Positions 17,280 through 28,729 of a stretch of DNA of 64,000 nt are shown here, piece after piece (within the stretch, counting starts at the first letter, position 1; the number at the start of each line of letters is the position of its first letter). This DNA comes from Mycobacterium sp. (GTDB taxonomy: Bacteria; Actinomycetota; Actinomycetes; Mycobacteriales; Mycobacteriaceae): positions 1 to 64,000 of the forward strand of contig VEQY01000012.1 of assembly GCA_018882965.1 (NCBI GenBank). Reading direction: 5' to 3'. A model generated the notes under the pieces. The model was given only the letters and a program-made list of their open reading frames with translations. It was not told the origin of the DNA and made no database searches. The translations under genes were made by a program, and so were the position numbers.

Positions 17280-20200
17280 TTGTCCAAGAAAGCATTCGCC
17301 CGCGGTCCGCGAGTCGCCCAACCGGCCATCGCTCCGGTGCGGATCGTCATCGAGCCACCGGTTGGCCTTCCGGAGCGGGAACCGCGCAACATCCTGCTGA
17401 TGATCGCCGCACCGGCTCTGCTCGTCGGCATCCTCGGCACCCTGGCGGTGATGTACTCCTCCGGCGTGAGGTCCCTGCAGTCCGGCTTCTTCCCCGTGAT
17501 CGGCCTCGTGGGCTTCGGGGCCTTGATGTTCAGCGGAAGATTCGGCCGCGGCCGCCGAATCAGCTGGGGAGAGCTGGAACAACAGCGCCGGTCCTACCTG
17601 CGGCGGCTCGATGAGGATCGCGAAGAGGTACAGCGGGCAGCCCGGCGTCACCGCAACGCGCGAGTGTTCGCCCACGCCGATCCGCGCAGACTCGACACCG
17701 TCATCGGCGGTCCGCGGATGTGGGAGCGCCGCCCTTCGGATCCGGATTTCCTCGACGTGCGCCTCGGTATCGGCACACAGTCGGCGGCAGACTCCGGCAC
17801 GGCCTTTCACTGGCCGGAAATCCCGATCGGTGAGGAACTCGAGCCTGTCACCGGCCGCGCTCTTCGCGACTTCATGCTCGCGCAGCGTTCGATCCCTGAC
17901 GTCGGCAAGGTGCTCAGCCTCCGCTCCCGACCAGGGTTCAGCTTCATCGGCGATCCGGCGGATCTGTACGCCCTGATGAGATCGGTGCTGTGTTCGCTGG
18001 CGGTCTACCACAGTCCCGACGAGGTCAAGTTCTTGGTGGTGACCCGCCATCCGGAGCGGTGGTCCTGGCTGGTGTGGCTACCGCACAACCAGCACGACGA
18101 GATGTTCGACGCCTGTGGACTGCGGCGTCTGGTTTTCGCCTCGCCGGCCGATCTCGAGGAGGCGCTGGACGGCGAGCTGCACCGCAAGGGACGCGGGCCC
18201 TGGTCGCCTCCGGACGGATCGAGTCCGACGACCACGCCGACGGTTCTGGAGCCGAACGCGGTCCCCTCGCTCGGGCCGCACTGGATCATCGTCGACGACA
18301 ACACCGGCACCCCCGACCAGTGGGAAGGGGTGACCGGGCGCAAAGGCAAGGCCGGCATCACCGTGTTGCGGTTGGCGAACCGGGCCGGTACCGGGGTGGG
18401 GTTCGGTGACGACGGTGAGTGCTTCGAACTGCGGGAGGACCGGCTGCTGCACCGCGGTTCGCCGTTCGCCGTCGCCGACCTGCTCGCCGAGAGCACGGCT
18501 GACCGCTATGCGCGCGCGCTGGCGCGCTGGTCACCGACGGCCACCGGGGGAGGTCCCGGGGACGAGGGACAGGGCGAGGCGCTGTTGCGGGCCCTGGGCA
18601 TCAGCGACCCGCGCTACCTGGACGTGGACCGCCTGTGGGCGCACAGCCGGGGTAGGGGCGACCCGCACTGGGCGATGATCCCCGTCGGGGTGAAACCCGG
18701 AGGCGAGGTTGCGCACATCGTTCTGCGAGCCAAGGATTTCGGCGGTTACGGCTTCCACTCAGTGGTGATCGGGACCTCGGGTTCGGGAAAGTCCGAGTAC
18801 TTCCTGGCGCTGTGCAACGGCATCGCACTGACCCACTCACCGGAGAGCTTCATCGTCATCTTCGTGGATATGAAGTTCGAGTCTGCGGCCCAAGATCTCG
18901 ACGGACTGCCGCATGTTGCGGGGTCGCTGTCGAATCTCGGCAAGGACGATCGCCACCTCGCCGAGCGGATGCGCAAGGCAGTAGACGGTGAGATCGCCCG
19001 CCGGTATCGGTTGTTCAAGAACGCCGGCGCCCGGGACGCGAACGAATACGAGGAGATGAGAATTGCCGGGCGTGATCTCGAGCCCGTTCCGATCCTGCTG
19101 GTGATCATCGACGAGTATCTCGAACTGTTCCACCACCACCCCGAATGGATCGACCTCGTCATCCACATCGGCCAGGAGGGCCGCGGCTGCAACGTCTTTT
19201 TCACCCTCGGAGGTCAGCGCCTCGATCTCTCCTCACTGAGTAAGGTGAAAAGCAACATCGCCTTCCGGGTGGCGCTGCGCGCCGAGACGGCCGAAGACTC
19301 TCGCGATGTAATCGGCAGCGACGCCGCTCTGCATCTTCCATCGAAGCAGAACGGGTACGCGCTGTTGAAGGTCGGACCGCGCGAGATCGAACAGTTCCGC
19401 TGTTTCTACGTCTCGGCGCCCTTCACGGTGCCCGCCAAGCCCGCTGTCGATCGGACCGTCGCGCTGTCCTTCAGTCAGCCGAGGTCCCTCACGTGGCAGT
19501 ACCAGCCGCTCAGCGTGGGGGACGCCAGGGCCTTGGAGACCGTGCACGACGATGATGAGCCTGACCAATTCCTCTATCACGCAGACGGATTCAAGAAGAA
19601 GAAGCTACTCGACGTCATCCGGGAAGCACTCGCCTCCAATCCCGCGCGCCCACCGCACCAGATCTGGCTTCCCCCGCTGGAGGTCAGCGAGACTGCCGAT
19701 GCGCTGGTGAGCCGATGGCGGGGCAAACCGTGGTGGCAGGACTATGGCGACAACCCGGGCCTTGTGTTCCCGGTGGCGGTGGTGGACTGTCCAGAAGACC
19801 ACGCGCAGCGGATCCACGCCGTCGACGTGGAGATGGACAACGTGATGGTGGTTGCCACCGCGCAGCGGGGGAAGTCGACCACGTTGATGACGCTGATCAC
19901 CAGTGCGGCCCTGATGTACCGACCCGAGCGGGTGACGTTCTACTGCATCGGCGCGTCGCTGCATTCGGTGGCCGACATACCCCACGTCGCAGGTGTCGTC
20001 AGCACCACTGACGGCGACGGTGTCTCCCGGGTGATCGCCACCATTGAGGGCCTCATTCGGGCCCGGGAGGCCGCGTTCAAAGAGCTGCAGATCGACGTGT
20101 CGGAGTTCCGCAGGCGGCGCGTCAGAGCGGACGCCGCGGTGACGGCGGGCGCCGAGGAGGTCGGGGACGTCTTCCTGGTGATCGACAATTTCGGCGACTT

Positions 20201-21335
20201 CTATGACAAGGACGGCGGTCTGGGCGACCGGGCGATCGCGATCGCCCGCCAGGGGCTGTCCTACGGGGTGCACGTGGTCACCAGTGCCAGCGGCTGGCTG
20301 GTCGGCCAGAAGCAGGCCCTGCTCAACGTCGCCAACGCCCGAATCCAGCTGCGCCTGAGCAATCCCGACGAGACGCAGATGGGCACCGGCATCGAACACC
20401 GCCGCGCAGCCCGCCAGACGCTGGATCGCCCCGGATTCGGCGTCACGCGCAGCGGTCACGAGCTGCTCGTCGGTGTTCCGGAACTGACCGGACCGGACGG
20501 CGGGCGCATCCCGACCCGGGAGGTGGGCGCCGCGATCGCCGCCGCGACGGGCCTGGGCCGGCGGCATAGTCTGGTCCGGCTGCCCGACCGGATCGCCCTG
20601 CGAGACATCCTGACCGCAACGGCTCTGACCGACGACGTGCCGTTCGCCATCGGCGAGAGCGCCCTGCAGCCGGTGGTGCTGGCCACCCGGCAGGTCCCCA
20701 ATCTGCTGGTCGTCGGCCGGCAGGGGTGCGGCAAGACGACGACCCTGGCGGCCATCGGGCAGGCGGTCAGCGCCAGGATGACCCCCGAGCAGGCGCAGCT
20801 CACGATCATCGACCCCAAGACCACCCTGATCGGCACGATCCAGGGCCCGTGCGTGCGCGCCTACGCCTACACCCCCGAGGACATCGACCGGGTCATCGCT
20901 GAATTGGCCGCCCTGGTGAGTGACCGACTCCCGCCGTCCGGGCTGACGCAGGAACAGCTGCTGGCCCGGGCGTCCTGGCACGGGCCCCGCCACTTCGTCC
21001 TCATCGACGACGAGCAGGAACTGCGGCCGGCCGGGGTGGCCGGGCGGCCGGCCGCGACCGCGCCGCTGTGGACGCTGATCGAGCGCAGCCGGGAGATCGG
21101 CCTGCACGTCATCGCCACCAGGCTGCCGGGCAACTGGGCCGGCGTCTCGGCGATGAACCCGCTGATCGGGAAACTCGCGGGTTCGCGGGCATCCACGCTG
21201 TACATGGACAACGACCCGGCGATCAAGGTCTCCGGGCGGACCGGCGCGCGGCAGTTTCCGCCGGGCCGGGGCCTGCTGGTCAGCATCGAGGGTGCGATGG
21301 AGACGATCCTGGTCGGCGAGCCGGAGCGGGGTTAG
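17280..21335 (+). CDS. eccC: type VII secretion ATPase EccC, ESX-2-like, three FtsK domains in one chain
   Basis: EccC is the motor and substrate receptor of ESX systems. A TTG at 17280 (LSKKAFARGPRV) preceded by GGGG gives 1,351 aa; the track start at 17151 lies inside eccB. Two N-terminal TM helices (NILLMIAAPALLVGILGTLAVM, then SGFFPVIGLVGFGALMF) are followed by a DUF domain with FGRGRRISWGELE. Three ATPase domains follow: D1 Walker A GTSGSGKSEYF with IIDEYLELF, D2 with a degenerate ATAQRGKSTTL, and D3 GRQGCGKTTTL with VLIDDEQEL. One-chain architecture and wording resemble EccC2 rather than split EccCa1/EccCb1. Known ESX substrates bind the D3 domain, but no substrate gene lies beside it. 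Confidence 0.92.
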   Translation: MSKKAFARGPRVAQPAIAPVRIVIEPPVGLPEREPRNILLMIAAPALLVGILGTLAVMYSSGVRSLQSGFFPVIGLVGFGALMFSGRFGRGRRISWGELEQQRRSYLRRLDEDREEVQRAARRHRNARVFAHADPRRLDTVIGGPRMWERRPSDPDFLDVRLGIGTQSAADSGTAFHWPEIPIGEELEPVTGRALRDFMLAQRSIPDVGKVLSLRSRPGFSFIGDPADLYALMRSVLCSLAVYHSPDEVKFLVVTRHPERWSWLVWLPHNQHDEMFDACGLRRLVFASPADLEEALDGELHRKGRGPWSPPDGSSPTTTPTVLEPNAVPSLGPHWIIVDDNTGTPDQWEGVTGRKGKAGITVLRLANRAGTGVGFGDDGECFELREDRLLHRGSPFAVADLLAESTADRYARALARWSPTATGGGPGDEGQGEALLRALGISDPRYLDVDRLWAHSRGRGDPHWAMIPVGVKPGGEVAHIVLRAKDFGGYGFHSVVIGTSGSGKSEYFLALCNGIALTHSPESFIVIFVDMKFESAAQDLDGLPHVAGSLSNLGKDDRHLAERMRKAVDGEIARRYRLFKNAGARDANEYEEMRIAGRDLEPVPILLVIIDEYLELFHHHPEWIDLVIHIGQEGRGCNVFFTLGGQRLDLSSLSKVKSNIAFRVALRAETAEDSRDVIGSDAALHLPSKQNGYALLKVGPREIEQFRCFYVSAPFTVPAKPAVDRTVALSFSQPRSLTWQYQPLSVGDARALETVHDDDEPDQFLYHADGFKKKKLLDVIREALASNPARPPHQIWLPPLEVSETADALVSRWRGKPWWQDYGDNPGLVFPVAVVDCPEDHAQRIHAVDVEMDNVMVVATAQRGKSTTLMTLITSAALMYRPERVTFYCIGASLHSVADIPHVAGVVSTTDGDGVSRVIATIEGLIRAREAAFKELQIDVSEFRRRRVRADAAVTAGAEEVGDVFLVIDNFGDFYDKDGGLGDRAIAIARQGLSYGVHVVTSASGWLVGQKQALLNVANARIQLRLSNPDETQMGTGIEHRRAARQTLDRPGFGVTRSGHELLVGVPELTGPDGGRIPTREVGAAIAAATGLGRRHSLVRLPDRIALRDILTATALTDDVPFAIGESALQPVVLATRQVPNLLVVGRQGCGKTTTLAAIGQAVSARMTPEQAQLTIIDPKTTLIGTIQGPCVRAYAYTPEDIDRVIAELAALVSDRLPPSGLTQEQLLARASWHGPRHFVLIDDEQELRPAGVAGRPAATAPLWTLIERSREIGLHVIATRLPGNWAGVSAMNPLIGKLAGSRASTLYMDNDPAIKVSGRTGARQFPPGRGLLVSIEGAMETILVGEPERG

Positions 21336-21513
21336 GGTCGGCTAAGTTGGCGCAGCCCGCCGTGGTTGACCTATTGTTTTAGCAGTTGTGGACCTCGCTT
21401 AGTCACCCCGATGGGCAGTTCGGAGCAGGCCACGGCAGGGCCGCCGTCCAGCGACGCACGGGGGTACCCGATCACGCGTTGAACGGACGAATCGCCGCGC
21501 GAGAGAAGGTTCA
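21336..21513. promoter_or_regulatory. eccC-gltB intergenic region, probable gltB promoter
   Basis: A 178-bp gap with a locally AT-richer patch (GACCTATTGTTTTAGCAG, about 21368-21385). GAGAAGG precedes the gltB start. This is where a complete ESX-2 locus would continue with PE/PPE and esx genes, but nothing coding is seen. Confidence 0.4.
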
Positions 21514-24500
21514 GTGATGCCCCAGAGCGCAGGGTTGTACGACCCCGCCTTTGAGCACGACGCCTGTGGTGTCGCCATGGTCGTCGACATGCACGGCCGG
21601 CGCAGCCGCGACATCGTCGATCACGCCATCACCGCCCTGCTGAACCTGGAGCATCGCGGGGCCGCCGGCGCCGAACCGCACAGCGGCGACGGAGCCGGCA
21701 TCATGCTGCAGGTGCCCGACCGGTTCCTGCGGGCGGTGTGCCGGGAGCAGGGCGACATCGAGCTGCCGGCCGAGGGCAGCTACGCCACCGGTATCGCCTT
21801 CCTGCCGCAGTCGGCGCGTGACGCCGGGGCGGCCTGTGACGCGGTCGAGAAGATCGTCGAAGCCGAGGGCCTGACCGTGCTCGGCTGGCGATCGGTCCCC
21901 ACCGACGACTCTTCGCTGGGCGCGCTCGCCCGCGACGCCATGCCGACCTTCCGTCAGCTGTTCATCGGCGGGGCCTCCGGGATGGACCTGGAGCGCCGCG
22001 CCTATGTCGTGCGCAAGCGCGCCGAGCACGAGCTCGGCACCAAGGGTCCCGGCCAGGACGGCCCGGGCCGGGAGACGGTCTACTTCCCGAGCCTCTCCGG
22101 GCGCACCCTGATCTACAAGGGCATGCTGACCACGCCGCAGCTGAAGGCCTTCTACCTCGATCTGCAAGACGAGCGGATGGAGAGCGCGCTGGGCATCGTG
22201 CACTCGCGCTTCTCCACCAACACCTTCCCGTCCTGGCCGCTGGCACATCCGTTCCGCCGGATCGCCCACAACGGTGAGATCAACACGGTCACCGGCAACG
22301 AGAACTGGATGCGCGCCCGTGAAGCGCTGATCGACACCGACGTCTTCGGCCCGGACGTGACGAAGATCTTCCCGGTGTGCACACCGGGTGCCTCCGACAG
22401 CGCCCGCTTCGATGAGGTTCTCGAACTCCTGCACCTTGGCGGCCGCAGCCTGGCCCACGCGGTGTTGATGATGATCCCCGAGGCCTGGGAACGACACCCG
22501 ACGATGGATCCGGCCAGGCGGGCGTTCTATGCGTATCACTCCGCCCTGATGGAGCCCTGGGACGGCCCCGCCTCGGTGTGCTTCAGCGACGGCACCATCG
22601 TCGGTGCGGTCCTCGACCGCAACGGGTTGCGACCGTCGCGCATTTGGGTGACCGACGACGGTCTGGTGGTGATGGCCTCCGAGTCCGGCGTCCTCGATCT
22701 CGACCCCGCGCGGGTCGTCAAACGAATGCGGCTGCAGCCCGGCCGCATGTTCCTGGTCGACACCGCGCAGGGCAGGATCATCGCCGACGAGGAGATCAAA
22801 GCCGAACTCGCCGCCGAGCACCCCTATCAGGAGTGGCTCGCCTCCGAGCAGTTCCACCTCGATGACCTGCCGCAGGGCCCCTACATCCGCATGCCCCACC
22901 ACCGGGTGGTCCTGCGCCAGTTGGCGTTCGGCTACAGCTACGAGGAACTCAACCTTCTGGTCGCCCCGATGGCGCGCACCGGCGCAGAGCCGATCGGCTC
23001 GATGGGTACCGACACCCCGATCGCGGTCCTGTCCACTCGGCCCCGGATGCTGTACGACTATTTCCAGCAGCTCTTCGCCCAGGTGACCAACCCTCCGCTG
23101 GATGCCATCCGCGAGGAGGTCGTGACGAGCCTGCAGGCCGCGGTGGGGCCGGAGGGCGATCTGCTCAATCCGGTGCCGGAGTCCTGTCACCAGATCGTTC
23201 TGCCGCAACCGATCCTGCGCAATCACGAACTGGCCAAACTGGTCAACCTCAACCCCGAGGACGAGGTCAACGGTCACCGCCACGGAATGCGGTCAGCGGT
23301 CATCCGCTGTCTGTACCCGGTGGCCAAGGGCGGGTCCGGCCTGCGCCGCGCACTCGATGACATTCGGGCCGCGGCATCCCAAGCGATCGCCGAGGGCGCC
23401 CGGATCCTCATCCTCTCCGATCGGGAGTCCAACGAGGCCTTCGCGCCGATTCCCTCGCTGCTCTCGGTCGCGGCTGTGCACCATCACCTGGTGCGTGAAC
23501 GCACCCGAACCCAGGTCGGCCTGGTCGTGGAGTCCGGTGACGCCCGCGAGGTGCACCACATGGCGATGCTCATCGGGTTCGGTGCCGGAGCGATCAACCC
23601 CTACATCGCTTTCGAGTCGATCAGCGACATGATCGACCGGGGGATCATCACCGGTCTCGATCGCGAGAAGGCACTGCAGAACTACATCAAGGCCGCCGGC
23701 AAGGGCGTGCTCAAGGTGATGTCGAAGATGGGGATCTCCACCGTCGCCTCCTACACCGGTGCCCAACTGTTTCAGGCCATCGGCATCTCGCAGAAGGTGC
23801 TTGACGAGTACTTCACCGGGTTGACCTGCCCGGTGGGCGGCATCGACCTCGATGACATCGCCGCCGATGTCGCCGCCCGGCATCAGCTTGCCTACCTCGA
23901 CCGTCCCGACGAGCGTGCGCACCGCGAACTGGAGGTCGGTGGCGAGTACCAGTGGCGCCGCGAGGGGGAGTTCCACCTGTTCAACCCCGACACGGTCTTC
24001 AAGTTGCAGCACTCCACGCGCAGCGGCCAGTACGAGGTGTTCAAGGAATACACCAAGCTCGTCGATGACCAGAGTGAGCGCATCGCCTCGCTGCGCGGTC
24101 TGCTGAAGTTCAAAGAGGGCGTGCGCCCTCCGGTGCCCCTCGAGGAGGTGGAGCCGGCGGCCGAGATCGTCAAACGTTTCTCCACCGGAGCGATGAGTTA
24201 CGGCTCGATCTCGGCCGAGGCGCACGAGACGCTGGCTATTGCGATGAATCGGCTTGGTGGCCGGTCGAATTCAGGCGAGGGAGGCGAGGCGGTAAGCCGG
24301 TTCGACCGCGACGCCAACGGCGATTGGCGCCGCAGCGCCATCAAGCAGGTCGCCTCCGGCCGGTTCGGCGTCACCAGCCACTACCTGACCAATTGCACCG
24401 ACATCCAGATCAAGATGGCGCAGGGGGCCAAGCCGGGCGAGGGCGGCCAACTGCCCGGCCACAAGGTGTACCCGTGGGTCGCGGAGGTCCGTCACTCCAC

Positions 24501-26103
24501 GCCCGGTGTCGGGCTGATCTCGCCTCCGCCGCATCACGACATCTACTCCATCGAGGATCTCGCGCAGCTGATCTACGACCTCAAGAACGCCAACCCCGCC
24601 GCCCGCATCCACGTGAAGCTGGTCTCCGAGAACGGCGTGGGGACGGTTGCGGCCGGCGTGTCCAAGGCGCACGCCGACGTGGTGCTGATCTCCGGTCACG
24701 ACGGCGGCACCGGTGCCACTCCGCTGACGTCGATGAAGCACGCCGGAGCGCCCTGGGAGCTCGGGCTGGCCGAGACCCAGCAGACGCTGCTGCTCAACGG
24801 GCTGCGCGACCGGATCGTCGTCCAGGTCGACGGCCAACTCAAGACCGGCCGCGACGTCGTCGTCGCAGCGCTGCTCGGTGCGGAGGAGTTCGGGTTCGCG
24901 ACCGCCCCGCTGGTGGTCTCCGGCTGCATCATGATGCGGGTATGCCACCTCGACACCTGCCCGGTCGGGGTGGCGACCCAGAACCCGGTGTTGCGTGAGC
25001 GGTTCAACGGCAAGCCCGAGTTCGTGGAGAATTTCTTCATGTTCATCGCCGAAGAGGTCCGCGAGTTCATGGCCCAACTCGGGTTCCGGACCGTCAACGA
25101 GATGGTCGGCCAGGTCGGCGTCCTGGACACCACCCGGGCGGCCGCGCACTGGAAAGCGCACAAGCTCGATCTGACGCCGGTCCTGCACGAACCGGACTCG
25201 GCGTTCATGAACCAGGATTTGTACTGCAGCTCACGTCAGGACCACGGATTGGACAAGGCACTCGATCAGCAGCTGATCGCGCAGTGTCGCGAGGCGCTGG
25301 ATTCCGGTGAGCCGGTGCGCTTCACCACCAGAATCGCCAACACCAACCGCACTGTCGGCACCATGCTCGGCCACGAGGTGACCAAAGCCCACGGAGGGAA
25401 CGGTCTGCCCGACGGCACCATCGACATCACCTTCGACGGTTCGGCGGGGAACAGCTTCGGTGCCTTCGTTCCGGCCGGTATCACGCTGCGGGTGCGCGGA
25501 GATGCCAACGACTATGTCGGCAAGGGCCTCTCGGGAGGCCGAATCGTGCTGCGGCCCTCCGAGGACGCGCCGCAGGACTACGTGGCCGAGGACAACATCA
25601 TCGGCGGCAACGTCATCCTGTTCGGCGCCACCAGCGGGCAGGCGTTCATCCGCGGGATGGTGGGGGAGCGGTTCGCGGTCCGCAACTCCGGCGCTCACGC
25701 CGTCGTCGAGGGCGTCGGTGATCACGGCTGCGAGTACATGACCGGAGGCAAGGTCGTGATCCTCGGCCCGACTGGGCGAAACTTCGCCGCCGGCATGTCC
25801 GGTGGCGTCGCCTACGTCTACGACCCGCACGGTCACCTGCCCCAGAATCTCAACGCCGAGATGGTCGACCTCGAGGAACTCGACGACACCGACGTGGAGT
25901 GGCTGCACGACATCCTGGTCGCCCACCGGGACGCGACGGATTCCGCCCCGGCCCGGCGCGCTCTGGAGGAGTGGCCCCGTCAGGCCGGGGACTTCGCCAA
26001 GGTCATGCCGCGCGACTACAAGCGCGTGTTGAAGGCGATCGAGCAGGCCGAACGCAGCGGGGCCGATATCGACCAGGCGATCATGGCGGCTGCTCATGGC
26101 TGA
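21514..26103 (+). CDS. gltB: glutamate synthase (NADPH) large subunit
   Basis: It converts glutamine plus 2-oxoglutarate to two glutamates. It is 1,529 aa, the family size. The Ntn-type glutaminase domain begins after a short propeptide with [12 protein letters not shown], whose Cys is the nucleophile. The central and FMN-binding synthase domains follow, with [10 protein letters not shown] and [20 protein letters not shown]. The 3Fe-4S site is [19 protein letters not shown]. The C-terminal GXGXG beta-helix domain has repeated Gly motifs ([37 protein letters not shown]). GTG 21514 or ATG 21517 may be the start. It overlaps gltD by 8 nt. It corresponds to Rv3859c. Confidence 0.98.
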   Translation: MMPQSAGLYDPAFEHDACGVAMVVDMHGRRSRDIVDHAITALLNLEHRGAAGAEPHSGDGAGIMLQVPDRFLRAVCREQGDIELPAEGSYATGIAFLPQSARDAGAACDAVEKIVEAEGLTVLGWRSVPTDDSSLGALARDAMPTFRQLFIGGASGMDLERRAYVVRKRAEHELGTKGPGQDGPGRETVYFPSLSGRTLIYKGMLTTPQLKAFYLDLQDERMESALGIVHSRFSTNTFPSWPLAHPFRRIAHNGEINTVTGNENWMRAREALIDTDVFGPDVTKIFPVCTPGASDSARFDEVLELLHLGGRSLAHAVLMMIPEAWERHPTMDPARRAFYAYHSALMEPWDGPASVCFSDGTIVGAVLDRNGLRPSRIWVTDDGLVVMASESGVLDLDPARVVKRMRLQPGRMFLVDTAQGRIIADEEIKAELAAEHPYQEWLASEQFHLDDLPQGPYIRMPHHRVVLRQLAFGYSYEELNLLVAPMARTGAEPIGSMGTDTPIAVLSTRPRMLYDYFQQLFAQVTNPPLDAIREEVVTSLQAAVGPEGDLLNPVPESCHQIVLPQPILRNHELAKLVNLNPEDEVNGHRHGMRSAVIRCLYPVAKGGSGLRRALDDIRAAASQAIAEGARILILSDRESNEAFAPIPSLLSVAAVHHHLVRERTRTQVGLVVESGDAREVHHMAMLIGFGAGAINPYIAFESISDMIDRGIITGLDREKALQNYIKAAGKGVLKVMSKMGISTVASYTGAQLFQAIGISQKVLDEYFTGLTCPVGGIDLDDIAADVAARHQLAYLDRPDERAHRELEVGGEYQWRREGEFHLFNPDTVFKLQHSTRSGQYEVFKEYTKLVDDQSERIASLRGLLKFKEGVRPPVPLEEVEPAAEIVKRFSTGAMSYGSISAEAHETLAIAMNRLGGRSNSGEGGEAVSRFDRDANGDWRRSAIKQVASGRFGVTSHYLTNCTDIQIKMAQGAKPGEGGQLPGHKVYPWVAEVRHSTPGVGLISPPPHHDIYSIEDLAQLIYDLKNANPAARIHVKLVSENGVGTVAAGVSKAHADVVLISGHDGGTGATPLTSMKHAGAPWELGLAETQQTLLLNGLRDRIVVQVDGQLKTGRDVVVAALLGAEEFGFATAPLVVSGCIMMRVCHLDTCPVGVATQNPVLRERFNGKPEFVENFFMFIAEEVREFMAQLGFRTVNEMVGQVGVLDTTRAAAHWKAHKLDLTPVLHEPDSAFMNQDLYCSSRQDHGLDKALDQQLIAQCREALDSGEPVRFTTRIANTNRTVGTMLGHEVTKAHGGNGLPDGTIDITFDGSAGNSFGAFVPAGITLRVRGDANDYVGKGLSGGRIVLRPSEDAPQDYVAEDNIIGGNVILFGATSGQAFIRGMVGERFAVRNSGAHAVVEGVGDHGCEYMTGGKVVILGPTGRNFAAGMSGGVAYVYDPHGHLPQNLNAEMVDLEELDDTDVEWLHDILVAHRDATDSAPARRALEEWPRQAGDFAKVMPRDYKRVLKAIEQAERSGADIDQAIMAAAHG

Positions 26104-27562
26104 TCCCAGTGGTTTCCTGAAGTTCCCGCACCGCCAGACTCCGTCTCGCCGACCGGTGCCGCTGAGGTTGCGGGACTGGCGCGAGGTCTACGAGGAGTTC
26201 GACCAGGAAGTCCTGCAGCAGCAGGCAGCGCGGTGTATGGATTGCGGAATCCCGTTCTGCCACAACGGCTGCCCGCTGGGCAATCTCATCCCCGAGTGGA
26301 ACGACCTGGTCTTCCGGGACCGCTGGCGCGAGGCGATCGAGCGATTGCATGCCACCAATAACTTCCCGGAGTTCACCGGTCGGCTGTGTCCCGCACCGTG
26401 CGAGGCCTCCTGCGTGCTGGGGATCAACTCCGATCCGGTGACCATCAAGCAGGTGGAAGTCGAGATCATCGATCGTGCCTTTGCCGAGGGATGGGTGCTG
26501 CCTAATCCGCCGCACCTGATGACCGGCAAGACGGTCGCCGTGGTTGGTTCGGGTCCGGCGGGACTGGCGGCCGCCCAGCAGCTCACCCGGGCGGGCCACG
26601 ATGTGACGGTCTTCGAGCGCGACGACCGCATCGGTGGCCTGCTGCGCTACGGAATCCCCGAGTTCAAGATGGAAAAGCGGCACATCGAACGCCGGCTTGA
26701 GCAGATGCGTGCGGAGGGCACGACATTCCGGGCCGGGGTCGACGTCGGTGTCGATGTCACCGCCGACGAGTTGCGGACGAAGTACGACGCGGTGGTGCTC
26801 GCCGGAGGGGCGACGGATTGGCGGGACCTGCCCATCCCCGGTCGTGAGTTCGAGGGAATCCATCAGGCGATGGAGTACCTGCCGTGGGCCAACAGGATGA
26901 CTCACGGCGATCCGGTCGCTGACGCGGAGGGCGAGCCGCCCATCACCGCCAGGGACAAGCGGGTGGTCATCATCGGCGGCGGTGACACCGGAGCGGACTG
27001 TCTGGGCACCGCTCACCGGCAGGGCGCGGTGACCGTCCACCAGTTCGAGATCATGCCGCGCCCGCCGGAGCACCGAGCCGATTCGACGCCGTGGCCGACC
27101 TACCCGCTGATGTACCGGGTGTCGTCGGCACACGAGGAGGGCGGTGAGCGGGTCTTCTCGGTCAGCACCGAGCGGTTCCTCGGCTGCGACGGCCGTGTCA
27201 CCGGGCTCCGGGCGCACGAGGTGAGGCTCGTCGACGGCACGTTCCAGAAGGTGGAGGGAACCGAATTCGAGCTCGACGTGGATCTGGTTCTGCTGGCGAT
27301 GGGCTTCGTCGGACCTGAGCGGCCCGGCCTGCTGACCGACCTCGGAGTGGGGTTCACCGACCGGGGCACCGTCGCCCGAAACGCCGACTTCGAAACCTCC
27401 GTGCCGGGGGTATTCGTCGCCGGCGACATGGGCCGTGGCCAGTCGCTGATCGTCTGGGCGATCGCGGAGGGCCGAGCGGCGGCGGCCGGCGTGGACCGTT
27501 ATCTGATGGGTCACTCAGCTTTGCCAGCTCCCATAAGCCCATCGGCAGCCCCGCAACGCTAG
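26096..27562 (+). CDS. gltD: glutamate synthase small subunit
   Basis: This NAD(P)H-oxidising FAD/Fe-S subunit supplies electrons to GltB. Its 488 aa have two Cys clusters for 4Fe-4S centres ([17 protein letters not shown] and [12 protein letters not shown]), a first Rossmann motif [15 protein letters not shown], a second [14 protein letters not shown], and the closing [18 protein letters not shown]. The ATG lies inside the end of gltB, so the subunits are translationally coupled. It corresponds to Rv3858c. Confidence 0.97.
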   Translation: MADPSGFLKFPHRQTPSRRPVPLRLRDWREVYEEFDQEVLQQQAARCMDCGIPFCHNGCPLGNLIPEWNDLVFRDRWREAIERLHATNNFPEFTGRLCPAPCEASCVLGINSDPVTIKQVEVEIIDRAFAEGWVLPNPPHLMTGKTVAVVGSGPAGLAAAQQLTRAGHDVTVFERDDRIGGLLRYGIPEFKMEKRHIERRLEQMRAEGTTFRAGVDVGVDVTADELRTKYDAVVLAGGATDWRDLPIPGREFEGIHQAMEYLPWANRMTHGDPVADAEGEPPITARDKRVVIIGGGDTGADCLGTAHRQGAVTVHQFEIMPRPPEHRADSTPWPTYPLMYRVSSAHEEGGERVFSVSTERFLGCDGRVTGLRAHEVRLVDGTFQKVEGTEFELDVDLVLLAMGFVGPERPGLLTDLGVGFTDRGTVARNADFETSVPGVFVAGDMGRGQSLIVWAIAEGRAAAAGVDRYLMGHSALPAPISPSAAPQR

Positions 27563-27605
27563 CCACACAGGCAACAAAGGTAACAATTGACCTGTGTCGG
27601 CGCGC
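27563..27605 (+). other. imperfect inverted repeat after gltD (possible terminator or operator)
   Basis: Just after the gltD TAG, ACACAGG (about 27565-27571) is repeated inverted as CCTGTGT (about 27591-27597), with flanking bases that extend the pairing loosely around an AACAAAGGTAACAATTG loop. There is no T-run. It could be a weak terminator or a binding site for control of the small gene downstream. Confidence 0.3.
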
Positions 27606-27709
27606 CTCCTCTTTTTCGGATTGTGATGCGGTTCTAATTGCTGGGTCGGGATGCTGAGGTTTACAGTGATCCCCGGTTGCCAATGACGTCGACCACAGGA
27701 GAGATCCTC

Positions 27710-27862
27710 GTGTTCCTCAACCCGATCAACAGCCCGCTCACCCGGTCACGGGCCGCACGGGTGGCCTGGTCTCTGCTACGTCACCCGCTCAAGAGCCGGG
27801 GTTTTCCGGCCAAGCACGAGCGACTGATCACCCCCGCCGAACTCATGCGCTACGGATTCTGA
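27710..27862 (+). CDS. small conserved protein downstream of gltD (Rv3857c-like position)
   Basis: The GTG at 27710 has an excellent AGGAGAG 6 nt upstream and gives 50 aa beginning VFLNPINSPLTRSRAARVAW, so I prefer it to the longer readings from 27638 or 27683. The protein is basic, without a clear TM segment, and ends PAELMRYGF. M. tuberculosis has a small gene, Rv3857c, in the same place after gltBD. Its 3' end overlaps the convergent LLM gene by 13 nt. The function is unknown. Confidence 0.65.
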   Translation: MFLNPINSPLTRSRAARVAWSLLRHPLKSRGFPAKHERLITPAELMRYGF

Positions 27863-28707
27863 CGCCACAGACCTGAGTCCCGGATCGCCCCGGCGAGCGG
27901 TTCGAGCACCCGCGGGTCGTGCGGTACCGGCAGGTAGACGATCGCCAGGTCAAGACCCTGGGCCCCCAGGGCGATGGTGTCCTCGATGACGCCCCGGTAG
28001 CCCCGATCAGCGCTCAGCCGCACATGCGCCGAGAGCATGATCTGCTTGGGGTCGCGGCCGACCGAGGCGCAGTGCTCGGCCAGCACGTCCCGCTTGCGGG
28101 CAAACTCCGCGGGTGATCCGCCCACGAAGTTCCAGTGCTGGGCGTAGCGGGCGGCGATCCGCAGGGTTCGCCGCTCGCCGTTGCCGCCGATGCAGATCGG
28201 AGGGTGGGGACGCTGAGGACCCTTCGGTTCGTTTCGGGCGGCGCGGAGTCGGTAGAACCGGCCGTCGAAGTCGACCGTCTCGTGGCTGAGCAACCCGATC
28301 AGAACCTGGCAGGCTTCCTCGAATCGGTCGAAACGGTCCTTCAGCCCGCCGAGTTCCAGCCCATAGGCGTCGGACTCCTCCTCGTTCCATCCCGCGCCGA
28401 TCCCCAGCTCAAGCCGGCCCCCCGAGACGATGTCGACGCTGGAGGCGATCTTGGCCAGCACGGCGGGGTTGCGGTGGTGTATCCCGGTGACCAGCGGACC
28501 CAACCGTAGGCGCGTGGTCGCCTGTGCGAGCGCGGCCAGGACGGACCAGGCCTCCAGGCACGGCCCGGTCGGGTCGGAGAAGATCGGGTAGAAGTGGTCG
28601 AACACCCAGCCCGACTCGAAGACGTCGATCTCGTCGGCGACCTGCCAGACCTTGAGCAGATCAGCCCACGTGGTGTCCTGCTGTGACGTCTTGAACCCGA
28701 ATCGCAT
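27850..28707 (-). CDS. LLM-class (luciferase-like, probably F420-dependent) oxidoreductase
   Basis: The 285-aa TIM-barrel protein has family signatures SGWVFDHFYP, LGPLVTGIHHRNPAVLAKIASSVDIVSGGRLELGIGAGWNEEE (conserved GxGxGW region), and PPICIGGNGERRTLRIAARYAQHWN. Actinobacterial members of this subgroup mostly use coenzyme F420; the substrate is unknown. The start is ATG 28707. It is convergent with the small gene after gltD and codirectional with the upstream penicillin-binding protein gene, 22 nt away. Confidence 0.88.
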   Translation of the reverse strand: MRFGFKTSQQDTTWADLLKVWQVADEIDVFESGWVFDHFYPIFSDPTGPCLEAWSVLAALAQATTRLRLGPLVTGIHHRNPAVLAKIASSVDIVSGGRLELGIGAGWNEEESDAYGLELGGLKDRFDRFEEACQVLIGLLSHETVDFDGRFYRLRAARNEPKGPQRPHPPICIGGNGERRTLRIAARYAQHWNFVGGSPAEFARKRDVLAEHCASVGRDPKQIMLSAHVRLSADRGYRGVIEDTIALGAQGLDLAIVYLPVPHDPRVLEPLAGAIRDSGLWRQNP

Positions 28708-28729
28708 GCTCAGCCCCGTTCCGCGGTCG

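Noticed and set aside
19605-21107. 500-aa minus-strand ORF opposite eccC, and similar large ORFs opposite gltB (21511-23283) and elsewhere
   Set aside because: High-GC antisense shadows with His/Arg/Gly-rich composition and no motifs; the sense gene has clear domains.
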